Shown here: piece by piece, positions 11,605-22,349 of the stretch
Position numbering within the stretch: position 1 is the first letter of the stretch
How the letters are laid out: every line of letters begins with the position of its first letter
Assembly: GCF_031143425.1 (NCBI RefSeq)
Contig: NC_090448.1
Location: 536,628,313-536,692,312 of the forward strand
DNA length: 64,000 nucleotides
Reading direction: 5' to 3'
DNA from: Pleurodeles waltl
Lineage: Eukaryota; Chordata; Amphibia; Caudata; Salamandridae
Notes under the pieces: generated by a model
The model's input: the letters and a program-made list of their open reading frames with translations, nothing else
What the model was told of the DNA's origin: nothing
The model's database searches: none
Made by a program: the position numbers and the translations under genes

Positions 11605-14087
11605 CTAAAATGCATTAAAGAATGGTTAATTATTAATTTTTCCGGTATGCATGCATGGCTAAACCGTGTTACTTCTATTACCAACAAAGCTCTCAATAAG
11701 ACCTCTTTTCTTTATTCCAATTACAAAATATACGTCATTACCAACAAAAGACCGAGAACAAGACACAAACTAGACAAATAAATGACCTCCCTGGGTGAAC
11801 ATTGCAAAAGGGAAGCAATTTTTCGTGACTCCTAGGAAGTGCACTTCTTCTTCAGGTTAACTCTGAGATAAAATATGTCCTTGATCAGCCGTGTGTTTTT
11901 TTAAATAATGTAATAATAATTTACGTATTAAACTCTTTGTAAATATCTAATTATAGGCTGTAACAATCGGGTATTGACAGAGCTGCATGCTTTCAGCTCC
12001 ACGTTGAGATTCTTGAACTAAGATGATATATAAGAAGGTGATGTTTCTGAAGATTAACATTGGCTACTCTTGCGAGCAAAAATTGGGTTTTAGGCGTCAG
12101 CCGACCGAAGGGAAGGTGTGCCTCCCAGGGACTTTGGGAATGGGTGCAGTCAAAATTGACAACATTCCACATCGTATTGGACTTGGCCTATTTCTAAGCC
12201 CAATGTAGCATCATTTCATATTGAGTGGTGTTTTTTGGGTAGCCAGCTACTATTAGGTTTTTAGGTGACCTGGTGGCTGAGTTTTTGTTTCCTGTTTCCA
12301 AATTTGGTTTTTGGAACATGGAGTCATCTGTGGCGAAGGTGGTCGAGGCCATGTGGCAGGTATGGGAATCAGGTTGCATGGACTTTCTAGTGCAGGATAC
12401 GGGGACAATAGGATGGCCGGTGTGAAAGGTGTCGGACTTCGTAGCGGTGGCGAACATAGCCTTTCTCATGCCGTACAAAGTGAGGGTGGCCCCACCACAG
12501 GTGAGAAGGTGAACCGGTGTTGCTCTGCAGCACACGGCCTTGCATGAGGACACTGGTAGGCTAAACAGCGCGGAGGGGGAAAGCACACCTGAGGATGGGA
12601 AAAGCACCTGTGCACCCCCGCCGCCTGCTTCCAAGCTGAGAGGGGCACTAAAACAAAGGTGGCCATTGTGAGGGAGACAGCTGCACACAGGGGAGCAGCA
12701 CATCCCTCACCAGAGTACATGCACACCCCAGGTGTGTGAATGGGACCATAAAACCCTCGGAGAATGGGTGGGGGGGCCATCGACTCGCTGGCTCAAGTGG
12801 CAATTAATTTATTGGTGGCAGGCCATGGCTAAGGGAACAATTGGGGTGTGCCTATGGTGCCTCCAAGTGATGAGATGCTTTGGGACAGGGGTTGAAGGAG
12901 TTGATGCTTTAAAAAGTACCCTGGTTGATGTTTGCGGGGTCCATGTAGTTAAAAGGGCACCACAGAGTAAGGCAGCAGAGTGGCCCCATTTAGGGGTGGC
13001 AGATAGGGATAAGGACCCTTGGTCAGGATGGTGGGACTGGCTTCAGAGGGCCACACAGGCACTACAAGGGTAGTGGGCGGACGGTGGTCCTGGGGTGACA
13101 GCGCTGTTGAAACACGTAACGCTGGGCAGCAAGGGGCAGGGTGCGAGGTACAGGACACAGAGGTGCGCCAAGTGCAGGTTTCAGCAATAGAGGCAAGTTA
13201 CGGTAGTGGGCCTCACTAGGAATGCAGCCCCCATTTGTAAGTATGAGCAAGGCAAACAGAACAGGTGAGAGTGGGCCACAGATCCAGGTACAGGACTGGA
13301 CGGTTGGGAGCGGGGTGCCAGAACAGTCCTGTCTTCTGTTTTTCAGGTCAATAACCAACAGTTTTTTCCAGACTCGTCTGAGTAAGGAGCAGCTCAGAAG
13401 TGTCGGGATGCAGAGATGGCTGGGCCCAGCATGGTTTGACGGACACACGCGGGAGATTCGGGTGCAGTCAGTGCAAGTAGGTTCATGATTACCTCATTGT
13501 CTCCAACAATGGGTAGGTCCAGGGTGACCCCCAGTCACGATGGAGTAATGGATGGATGAGTGGTGTCCGCAGATCGGTATGGTAGGGTCCTAGCAGCCCT
13601 CCTGGGCACCAAGTGCAGGCCCACAGTTGGGGGATAATGCCTCATTTCCAGTAGGGTATGGAGGAGGAGGTCCAAGTTAGTTTAGGGAGGAAGACACATG
13701 GAGTATGTCCATGGTAGATTACGGCGAGGACAGCGGGTGGATGCAGGTTGTGGCACAGGGGAGGGGGATAGATTGAGTAAAGGTAAGTATGTCACAGATG
13801 TAGAGGTGGGCACAGAGGTGGAGATTAGCCCTGTGGCTCTAGCAGGGTCAGAGGGAATGAGTAAAGGAGGCAAAGGAGCACAGAGCGAGGGGGGAGCAAG
13901 GGCCAGTTGTGTGCAAAGTACAGACAAGGGAGGCAGTAAAAAAGAAGGGCCTGAGAACAAGCAGCTGAAGGTAAAGCACTTACCCTACACGGTAATGAGC
14001 CTATGGAGGCATACTTAATGCTAGCAACAAAGAAAACAATTTGAAAAGGGGAATATGTAGAGATGCTTACGTTGATACATAGGGAAG

Positions 14088-14542
14088 TGCATTCAAAGGA
14101 GGGGTACCCCTAACAATAGAAAATTGGACAGCAGCGTTTCTAATATATGCCAGTGTATATTGCAAAAAGCTTCCTGAGGACTGTGTAGCCAGGTTTACAT
14201 ACATGGACGTCATTCGCGAAGCCTAGCTTACATTTGGTGGTTATGCACAGGCACAATACAATGAGGAATTCAGGGCCCGAATGGCCTGGGACCCAGAGGC
14301 AAAATGGGGGGAGTTGGACGCTGACCTTTGGCAGCATTCCATGGGCCCGTGAAATTTGGTAAGACATTCTTCACAGCTAGCAGACTCCCCATAGTCTACA
14401 AACCCATGAGGGGGGTTGGGGGTGGGGTGGGGAGGAGGGACAATCTCCAAAGCAAACTGAAGGGAACCAAAGGGGCGTGCTGGGGTTTTAATAAGGGACT
14501 GTGCACTAGAGAATACCGCAAATTTCGGCATCAGTGCTCTAA
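14088..14542 (+). pseudogene. gag: DIRS-type retroelement gag relic
   Basis: Plus-strand fragment of a DIRS-like gag. Translation from about 14,122 gives NWTAAFLIYASVYCKKLPED then CVARFTYMDVI, with an in-frame TAG at about 14,223. It continues FRARMAWDPEAKWGELDADL to a TGA at about 14,350. After a frame change a Cys/His cluster is read (CWGFNKGLCTREYRKFRHQC, about 14,478-14,536). The order (conserved helical region, WD-rich region, Cys3His-like cluster) is that of vertebrate DIRS gag proteins as I recall them. The Cys cluster is cut by a MITE at 14,543. Confidence 0.7.
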
Positions 14543-14703
14543 GGGCCTGATTTATACTTTTTTAGCATCGCATTAGTGTCATTTTTTGATGCAAAAGCGG
14601 CACGAACGTACAAAATTCAATTTCATTTTGTAAGCTTGCGCTGCTTTTGCGTAAAAAAATAATGCAAATGCGGCGCTAAGGGGAGGCAGGGGGTGCAAAG
14701 ACC
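14543..14703. mobile_element. MITE (GGGCC-ended, 161 bp) inside DIRS gag
   Basis: Starts GGGCCTGATTTATACTTTTT and ends ...GTGCAAAGACC, with arms around a central fold-back. The flanks are TAA (14,540-14,542) and TAA (14,704-14,706), a 3-bp target duplication of the TWA type used by PIF/Harbinger elements. It splits the DIRS gag Cys/His region. The right arm is less well conserved than in other copies. Confidence 0.8.
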
Positions 14704-16250
14704 TAATGCTAAAGGCTCATATGCCAATTGATATGGAGAAATTGGAATATTGGTGGGTCTCTTATGACCAAACACAAGAGGCACAATTTTTTTGAAGGAG
14801 GTCAGACAGGATTTTCATTTGGGTTATGAGGGCCCCAGGGCGAGGAGATGGGCAGACAACTTGTGCTTGGCAAAGGATCACAAACAGGCAGTACAGGTAA
14901 AACTAGACAAGGAAATTGCAGAAGGGATGATGGAAGGCACCTTTTAGGATTGGCTTATGGACAATTTGATTATGTCGCCTATTGGTGTTGTACCCAAAAA
15001 GATTCATCATTTGTCCTGGCCAGATGGCGGATTGGTGAATGATTTTATTCCAGAAGAAATGGTGTCAGTGTCCTACTCATCCATGGATGTGGCCATGTCT
15101 CTAGGTGTGGCAGCCAGGAGAGGGTCGAAGTTGGCAAAATGCAACATAAAGTCAGCCTTTTAGTTGCTCTGAGTACACCCAGATGAGTTCGTTATTAGAC
15201 ATGCAATTCAAAGGAAGACGGTATGTGGACAAGGCCCTGCCCATGAGATGCTGTATATCTTGTTGTCTCTTTGAGTGCTTCAGGTCTTTCCTACAGTGGC
15301 TTTTCCCATGGCAAATGGGCCATAGCTTGGTGACCCATTATCTGGATGATTTTCTGTTTGTGGGGGGCACCTGGCTCGGTAGACTGTCAGCAGGTGTTGG
15401 CAAGATTCCAGGAGCTCATGGGTGACTTGGGGGCTCCTTTGGCACCTGAAAAAACAATAGGTCAGAGCACAGTGCTGTCTTTATTGGGGATAGAGTTGGA
15501 TGTGGAAAGGATGGAGGCAAGGCTACCCCAGGACAAAAAGGAAACCATGCAGGAGTTGTTGGTAGCTCTGCTGGCAAAAGAAAAGGTGAAGATGAGAGAC
15601 ATACAAGTCCTGCTAGATCACCTAAATTTCGCTTGCAGGGTGGTCGGGACTGGAAGGACTTTCTCTAGGAGGTTTGGTCTGGCCCTCTCAGGAGGTAGGC
15701 TACTGCACTATCATGTGCGGCTATCAGCTGGGGTCAAAGAGGACCTCAGGATGTGGTCTTTCTTCTTGAGCTCTTTCTATGGCATCCCACTGGCCAGACG
15801 GGAGGACCTAGACTGGGACATACAATTTTTTTCTGACGCGGCTGGCGGTTTGGGTTTCGGCCTATATTGGCAAGGCAGGTGATGCATATAAGAGTGGACA
15901 GAATAATGGAAAGCTGGTGGCAGAAGCATTGCTTTTCTGATATTCTTCCCCTTGGTAGTGGCTATTTCACTGTGTGGTGAACAGGTGGCACACTGGAACT
16001 TTATGTTCCAAATTTTTGTTCAGGTTTGCCTGCAATATCACATCTCTTTCAAGGTGCAACAGGTCCCAATGGTGGAGAAGGACATTGTGGATGCTCTGTC
16101 TTGTTTTCATTGGGAGAGATACTGTAGGCTGACCAAGGATGCAGACAGATGCAGGATGCCCATCCCATTGGAATTGTGGTCAGTAGATAACAAAGAGCCA
16201 AAGGCTGGTACAGTTGGTTTTAGGCTCCCTAAAGGAATCAACTAGAAGAG
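14704..16250 (+). pseudogene. pol: DIRS-type reverse transcriptase / RNase H relic
   Basis: Plus-strand pol region of a tyrosine-recombinase retroelement, broken by stops and frameshifts. In order: a palm region with MSPIGVVPKK...IHHLSWPDGG (about 14,966-15,040) and CNIKSAF; a TAG at about 15,162; then MQFKGRRYVDKALPMRCCIS and the catalytic motif YLDDFLFVGG (about 15,338-15,367) in a new frame; then the long open frame 15,346-15,882 (GDLGAPLAPEKTIG, LLGIELDVERM, FACRVVGTGRTFSRRF). RNase H starts at FFSDAAGGLGFGLYW and ends near DALSCFHWERYCRL (about 16,090-16,130). The domain order and the RT wording fit DIRS rather than Ty3/gypsy or LINEs. It is antisense to SLC35F4. Confidence 0.88.
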
Positions 16251-16263
16251 CATACATGCAGGC

Positions 16264-16744
16264 ATGGATGAGTCCTTAACTATGCACAGGCCACCAGGGT
16301 GGCGTAGGAGAGAAGATGTAGTGCAATTGATTCTGGGCTTGATGGAGAAAGGGCTCTCGTGGGTGACTATCACAGGGAAGCTAGCAGGCATTGGTTTAAT
16401 GGGAAAACTGCTGGAGGCATACACCCTGTCGGCTGGAGAGTTGGGGCACAGGATGCTCGAGGGATGGGCCCAGGTGCAAGGTCACCTAGAGTGGCCCAGG
16501 CCTCCTCTTCCCTGAGATCTCGCTGGTCGGCTCATCTGTCACCTGCCCCAGGTATGCCAGGGAAGAGAGGAGAGACATATATCCTCCACATTAGTGGAAG
16601 AATCTCATGTAGGCCTGGCTTCCTATGGGGTCCCTGTAATGTAGCTAGTGCATCAACAATATCAGGCTCTACAGTGAATTTGGGTCTCATGACCGGGTTG
16701 TCCTGAGCCACAGTAAGTCCACTCCTTGGAGTTTTAAAATTAGA
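16264..16744 (+). pseudogene. DIRS tyrosine recombinase N-terminal relic
   Basis: Follows the RNase H end in the expected DIRS order. The open frame 16,264-16,515 reads RPPGWRRREDVVQLILGLME then KGLSWVTITGKLAGIG, resembling the helical N-terminal (core-binding) domain of a tyrosine recombinase. The catalytic Arg-His-Arg-Tyr part is not found before similarity fades near 16,740, so the element is 3' truncated. No inverted terminal repeat or internal complementary region was identified. Confidence 0.5.
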
Positions 16745-17288
16745 GACCAAACATCACGCCTACCATGGCATCCGATCTAAGTGTGGGAACCATGCCAGAG
16801 CTCCTCAGCTTTGCATCCAACTGAGCGCTCAGCTGATTGTGTTCACCAGCAGAGATTTTTTTATTTTAAAGTGCCTCCAAACCTGACTGCATGAGTCTGA
16901 TTCACAAAGTCAAGATGAACATACAAATCCAATGGATTGAATTATGAGTGCCAGGATCTCACAAAATGTGAACTCAAATTAAATTCCCCCAATGCGTATT
17001 ATTATCCTTCTGTGGTGTATAGTTGAACATGGCTAACTCTCCATTAGATGGGTGAGGAGTGTAAGTCCTACTCAGTGGGAATGCAAGAAAAAGTTGAGGA
17101 AAGAGCATACTCACTGGAAGTGGTAGTCCAGAGCTGTCTTGTATTTCTAAGGATACTTGGTACGCAATCATAGCAGCCACAAGCCCCTAGAATTTGGGAA
17201 TCTAACAATGCTGAAACAGACAAGCTAAGGGAAAGGTTAAAGTTGGAGCCGCAAGTCTAATAAGATGTAGCAATTGAATTAAGATTTA

Positions 17289-17600
17289 GGCCCATATTTA
17301 TACTTTTTTAGCAGCCCCTTTGTGTAATTTTTTGACGCACAAGCAGCACAAACTTACAAAATAAGGCCCATATTTATACTTTTTTAGTGCCGCATTTGCG
17401 TCATTTTTTGACGCAAAAGCAGTGCAAACTTACAAAATACAATACAATTGTATTTTGTAAGTTTGCGCTCATTTTGCATCAAAAAATGACGCAAATGCGG
17501 CGCTAAAAAGTATAAATATGGGCCCAAGTTTGTAAATTTGCGCCGATTTTGCGACAAAAAACGACGCAAATGCGCCACTAAAAAAGTATAAATATGGGCC
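17289..17600. mobile_element. Outer MITE, split by an inner copy of the same family
   Basis: Starts GGCCCATATTTATACTTTTT and ends ...AAAAGTATAAATATGGGCC. The flanking TTA (17,286-17,288) and TTA (17,601-17,603) are an exact 3-bp target duplication. Its left half (17,289-17,361) and right half (17,528-17,600) are separated by an inner MITE. Without the inner copy it would be about 150 bp, the usual size. It encodes no protein. Confidence 0.88.
17365..17524. mobile_element. Inner MITE (160 bp)
   Basis: Near-perfect palindrome: GGCCCATATTTATACTTTTT at the left, its complement at the right, with a centre TTGTATTTTGTAAGTTTGCG preceded by its inverted copy. It sits in the centre of an older copy. 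Flanks TAA (17,362-17,364) and CAA (17,525-17,527) are a 3-bp duplication with one change. Confidence 0.88.
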
Positions 17601-18181
17601 TTAGAGAGGTGCGTCGTGCCCACAAAGTACTCTGTAGCCACTGCATATTTCTACCACTGAGTGCAATAAGTTGAAATTGTGCACTTAAAGACGATGCAAT
17701 GACCCATCATGTCGGAGCATAGCACTTTTGTAAAATGTTGCTGTTATCTCATCGTTCTCAAATGACTTTAATAAATTAAGGCATGTCCCTAGAATTTAGG
17801 AGGCCATTTAGAAAAGTCACGGTGAAACTGAAGCTTGATTTTTGAAAATACATCCGTGATTTCGAAAGTGTACGTAAAAATGGAACTCTGCTCAAGAACT
17901 TATGATAGAAACCAACATTTTGAAATTATGACTAATTTTTAATTCAGCCCACGCTCAATATTGCCTTCAAATGGACGTGCGTTACGTGCCTGATATATGG
18001 ATGGGAACCTCTATTCTAAGCACATTTCAGCACCTCCCCCTTTAATGCGCACATAGTATAATACATTTACTAAAATAAAAACAACTGATGGTACTGATTG
18101 TGAGCAGTACAAAGACATTCTCTGAATAATATAGTAAAAACAATACTGTGACATGGTTTCTAAATCATTTAGTATAGTTAC

Positions 18182-18271
18182 CTGCATTACCAGGAACACT
18201 GAGAACAGTACCGATCGAAATTAGTATTGGATAGGTAAGCATCACGCCGACATTTATCAACACATTAAAAG
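18182..18271 (-). CDS. SLC35F4: SLC35F4 penultimate coding exon (90 bp)
   Basis: Small internal exon of the same transporter gene, too short and lacking an ATG to show as an open reading frame. On the minus strand the acceptor is TTTTTCTTTCCAG and the donor is GCAG|GTAACT. Two bases complete an Ala codon begun in the upstream exon, 29 codons follow (FNVLINVGVMLTYPILISIG then TVLSVPGNA), and one base (G) begins the Ala codon finished by the last exon. The peptide is one long hydrophobic stretch, the penultimate transmembrane helix with its loop. Both flanking introns are phase 1, and lengths and reading frame agree exactly across all three exons, which is the main reason for trusting the model. 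It is isolated: the nearest other exon is 6.6 kb away. Confidence 0.93.
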
Positions 18272-18941
18272 CTGGAAAGAAAAACAAGGATAGACATGGT
18301 TAAAAGTAAGGACAGAAGCAAATGTCGCCAGTTATTTCTATTTTACATAACATCTTTGGTATTATTTCCCATCTCAAGTGCAACGAAAGCTCTTGAAGCA
18401 ATTTAATTGAGCATCATGATGACTTGAACAAATGTTACAGAGCAGACAATTTAAGGAACTGATTGATCAGTGATTAGACCACTAAATAAAGAATAACGAA
18501 CAAAGTACAACTAGTGTTCATATATTAGAATGTACATTTTTAGCTCTAAAAGGGTGACCAAAAGGGGTATTTATTTTTTTGCAGGCATCCTGCATGCCTG
18601 CTTGTGCGACCAAAGGTAAGATCCTCTACTGTGATGACAGAAGACATCCAGCAAAGTTTAGAGGTTCCCCACTGGATGGCAAGTAACTCCAGGCATCAAC
18701 TCTTATTCTCTATCTCGAAACCTGAAAATATGAATTCTCCCCATGATCTTCTGTAGCAATTCCTAGAATTGTTGCTTCCAAAACAGAGTGAATAAGCAGA
18801 GTATGGCATAGATGGTAATTGTGGATTAAAGGAATTCAATTATATTTAAGAGAACCTGCTTCTTAGATACTTCACCCACTCCTTAGATCCAATTTCCTTT
18901 GAATTTATAGGAAGAAATTGTAAACGAGAAGAACTGATGAT

Positions 18942-21900
18942 TGTAAGGAGGCTGGCCTGGTTTGTAGTGGGTACTTATGGTACTTACACCTTTTAACAGG
19001 TCCAGTTATCCCTTATTAGTGAAATGAAGACAGTGTCTAGAAGCCAGGCTCTTTAGAGGCAGCTGTGGTTGGGCAGCCAATGCTTATCTATGAGCCATGC
19101 AAAGCTCATGCAATACCACTGTAGTCATACAGTACTCACACACATGAAAGCAAACACTCAGTGTTACAAAAATAAAGGTACTTTGTTTTGGTGACACAAA
19201 TACCAAATATACCATAGAGACTATACTCCCTTAGGAGGTAAGTAATACACAAATTAAATACACTAGTATGCAGAAATAGGCATAAAACAGTTAGAAAACA
19301 GTGCAATGAGTGAAAATCACAATAGTTAGAAATGGGCCTTGGGGGAATGCAAACAATGTACCAAGAAAGTGGAATGCGAATGTCGGTTTCCCGCCTAGGC
19401 AAGTGTAGTGTGCAGAGAGGATCTGGGAGTACTATAAAACACCAAAGGTAAGTACTAGAACCCACCCCAGTGCTCATGAAAGCAGGAGTAAAACACAGTA
19501 GCTTTCTCAGAACACACACAGAAATGAAAAAGACTATGCAAGAACCAAAAGAGACTGCCAGACACCAACAGTGGATTCCTGGACCTGAGGACCTGTGGAA
19601 GAAGGGGACCAAGTCCAAGAAGCATGGAATAATCCAGGGAGAACAGGAGCCCCTGCTAACCAGGATCAAGGTGCAAAAGAAGAACCACCGGTGAAGAACA
19701 ACAGTCAGTACTGCACCCAAGAAGACAGAGTCGGGTTCCTGGTTGGTACAAATGATGTCCCATGCTGGATGGAGGATTGCAGTCTGGTTTGTGTCGCTGG
19801 AGTCCACCAACAAGCCTTGGCACACCCAAAGCTCACGGTTAGCAGAAAATGGCACTGCCCGGGACCAGGCAGGACCAGGTTGACTCTATCCAGGAGGGGG
19901 AGCCAGAGGGAGCTCTCGGCAACTCAGAGAGTCCACAGAAGACCAGGCAGTGTGCACAGGAGTCCCACAGCACGAGGACAGAGAAGGTGCAAAAGAGGCA
20001 CTATAACAAAGGCTCCCACGCCACCAGAGAACCACTCAGGAAGATGTGCATCTCAGGATAGAGTGCTGGGGGCAGGAGCTGGAAGGATGCCAACAAGCCT
20101 TGCCAACTGCAAAACACACGGTGCACGGGGGTACTGTCTTGCGTGGGGAGGCAAGCTCTTATCTCCACCAAAGTTGGACAGTGGGACGTCAGGACCGTCG
20201 GGACCACTCCAGTCCACCACTCGTGATGCAGGATCCAGGCAGCTCAGCAGGAGAGGGGATCCACGCAGATGGTTGTTGTTGCAGTAGGTGCCTACTGAAG
20301 GAGGGGTGTGACTCCTTCATCCAAAGGGAGATTCCTTTGTGTTTCTGGTGCAGGCTGAAGATGGGCTGTCCTCAGAGGATGCACAACCGGGAAACAGTTG
20401 CAGTTGCTGGCAGGGGCTGAAGATACAATGTTGCAGAAGGAGTCTTGCTTCTTTGTTGCAGTTTCTAGAGTTCCTGGAGGGTCCATATGCAGTTTCTTCG
20501 GTGAGAAGTTGAAGTGGAGGATGCAGAGGATTCCTGCTGGAGTCTTGCAATCTGAATCTGAAGGACCACACAAAGGAGGGAACCTAAATAGCTCTGAAAG
20601 GGGAGTTGGTCACCTAACCAGGTAAGCACCTATGAGGGGAGGGCTCTGACATCATCTACTGGCACTGGCCACTCAGATGCTCCCAGAGTTCCCTGCCAAC
20701 CTTGAATCCAGGATGGCTAAACCCAGGGACCCTCAGGAGGAGCTCTGAGCACCATCCCTGGGGTGGTGATGGACAGGGGGGTAGTCACTCCCCTTTCCTT
20801 TGTCCAGTTTCGCGCCAGAGCAGAGATTGTGGGTCCCTGAACTGGTGTAGACTGAATTATGCAAGGAGGGCACCAAATGTGTCCTTCAAAGCATTTCCAG
20901 TGGCTTGGGGAAGCTACCCCTCCCAAGCCTGTAACACCTATTTCTAAAAGGAGAGGGTGTAACACCCCTCTTCCAAAGTTCTGCCTTCCTGAGCTCAAGC
21001 TTTTCCATAACAGGAGGGCAGAGGCCTGTCTGTGAGGTGGCAGCAGCTAGGGTTGCCTGGAAAACCTCAGAAGGCTGTAATAGCTATGCCTGGGGTCCTC
21101 TAAGGAGCCCCCAGAGTGCATGGAATCATACAACCAATGCTTTGATACCAAACATGTCTATGTTCAGATTTATCATTTTGGAGCTGGACATAGGTAGTGA
21201 CCTATGTCCAGTACACGTGTAAAATGGTGTCCCCGCACTAACAAAGGGCCTCATTCCGACCCTGGTGGTCATGGACCGCCAGGGCCGGGGACGGAGGAAG
21301 CACCGCCAACAGGCTGGCGGTGCTTCTGGGGCAATTCTGACCACGGCGGTAAAGCCGCGGTCAGAAGAGGGGAACCGGCGGTTTCCCGCCGGTTTTCCCC
21401 TGCCCCAGGGAATCCTCCACGGCGGCGCTGCAAGCAGCGCCGCCATGGGGATTCCGACCCCCTTCCCGCCAGCCAAACCGCCAGGAAGAGGCTGGCGGGA
21501 ACGGGTGTCGTGGAGCCCCTGGGGGCCCCTGCAGTGCCCATGCCACTGGCATGGGCACTGCAGGGGCCCCCTAACAGGGCCCCATTCAGATTTTCAGTGT
21601 CTGCAAAGCAGACACTGAAAATCGCGACGGGTGCCACTGCACCCGTCGCACACCAGCAACTCCGCCGGCTCCATTCGGAGCCGGCTTCATCGTTGCTGGG
21701 GCTTTCCCGCTGGGCGGGCGGGCGGCCTTTTGGCGGTCGCCCACCCAGCGGGAAAGTCAGAATGACCGCCGCGGTCAATTGACCGCGGTGCGGTCTTCTG
21801 GCGGTCTCCGCCTGGCGGGCACCGCCCGCCGGGGTCGGAATGACCTCCAATGTCTGGGAAAATGGTCCTGGAGGTCGTGGGGGCACCTCTGCTAGTGCAA

Positions 21901-22349
21901 GGGTGCCCTCAGACACAGGTACTTTGCACCCTGCCCGAAGATCTGGAGGCCTTGCTTGAGGGGTGACTTATAAGTTACCTGGTGCTGTGTAAATGACGGT
22001 GAAAGGGTGATTGCACCTTTTCACCCAGGCTGCAATGGCAGTCCTGCAAAAGACTTTGTATGGGCTCCCTATGGGTGGTAAAATATATGCTGCAGCCCAT
22101 AGGGATCCCTTGGAACCCCAATGCTCTGGGTACCTAGGTATCATATACTAGGGACTTATAGGGGGGGGCACCAGTATGCCAAATGTGGGTGAAATACTGT
22201 GTTAACAGTACGTAACAACCAAATTTAGAGGAGAGATAGCATAATCACTGTGGCCCTGGTTAGCAGGATCCTAGTGAACACAGTCAAGCACACTGACATC
22301 AGGCAGAAAATGGGGGTAACCATGCCAAGAAAGAGGGTATGTTCCTACA
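18942..22349. mobile_element. Non-coding LTR-type element, 3.4 kb
   Basis: Begins TGTAAGGAGGCTGGCC and ends ...TGTTCCTACA, so it has TG...CA ends with a short inverted match (TGTAAGGA / TTCCTACA). The flanks are ATGAT (18,937-18,941) and ATGAC (22,350-22,354), a 5-bp duplication with one change, as for an integrase-mobilised element. No gag or pol domain is seen, and no second LTR; it may be a very long solo LTR or a non-autonomous (LARD-like) element. The long frames 19,136-19,855 (minus) and 19,595-20,287 (plus) resemble no protein I know. A GC-rich fold-back element is inserted at 21,246. Confidence 0.7.
21246..21848. repeat. GC-rich hairpin-chain element, family C
   Basis: Strikingly GC-rich against its AT-rich surroundings. 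Ends are inverted: GGGCCTCATTCCGACC at the left and GGTCGGAATGACCTCC at the right. At least six consecutive stem-loops are readable: GTGCCCATGCC/GGCATGGGCAC (21,535-21,557), TTTTCAGTGTCTGC/GCAGACACTGAAAAT (21,592-21,624), CGACGGGTGC/GCACCCGTCG (21,625-21,648), CCGGCTCC/GGAGCCGG, a long TTTCCCGCTGGGCG/CGCCCACCCAGCGGGAAA stem, and CCGCGGTCAATTGACCGCGG. Frames through it (21,269-21,916 and others) are artefacts of the GC stems. Confidence 0.8.

Larger units (their letters stand above)
11605..18181 (-). other. SLC35F4: Last intron of SLC35F4 (6,577 bp, phase 1)
   Basis: Bounded by GTAACT (donor at 18,181) and TTTTAG (acceptor at 11,605-11,606) on the minus strand. It holds a degraded DIRS-type element in opposite orientation and several MITEs, described separately. 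The stretch 11,605-12,200 is AT-rich with nothing recognised. 12,200-14,087 is G-rich on the plus strand, without a protein I can identify; it may be the 5' part of the DIRS element. 16,745-17,285 and 17,604-18,181 contain nothing I recognise. Confidence 0.9.

Noticed and set aside
12194..12703. 169-codon minus-strand frame with Cys/His residues
   Set aside because: No zinc-finger spacing; G/C-skewed region, probably non-coding part of the DIRS element or flank.
19136..19855. 239-codon open frame on the minus strand
   Set aside because: Lies within a non-coding LTR-type element, has no recognisable domain, and overlaps other frames of similar length; best explained by chance.
19595..20287. 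230-codon open frame on the plus strand
   Set aside because: Same element; Pro/Arg/Gly-rich composition without domain, and no start context or neighbouring gene.
21204..21916. Long overlapping frames on both strands (192 and 215 codons)
   Set aside because: They run through the GC-rich hairpin chain, where stop codons are rare for compositional reasons.
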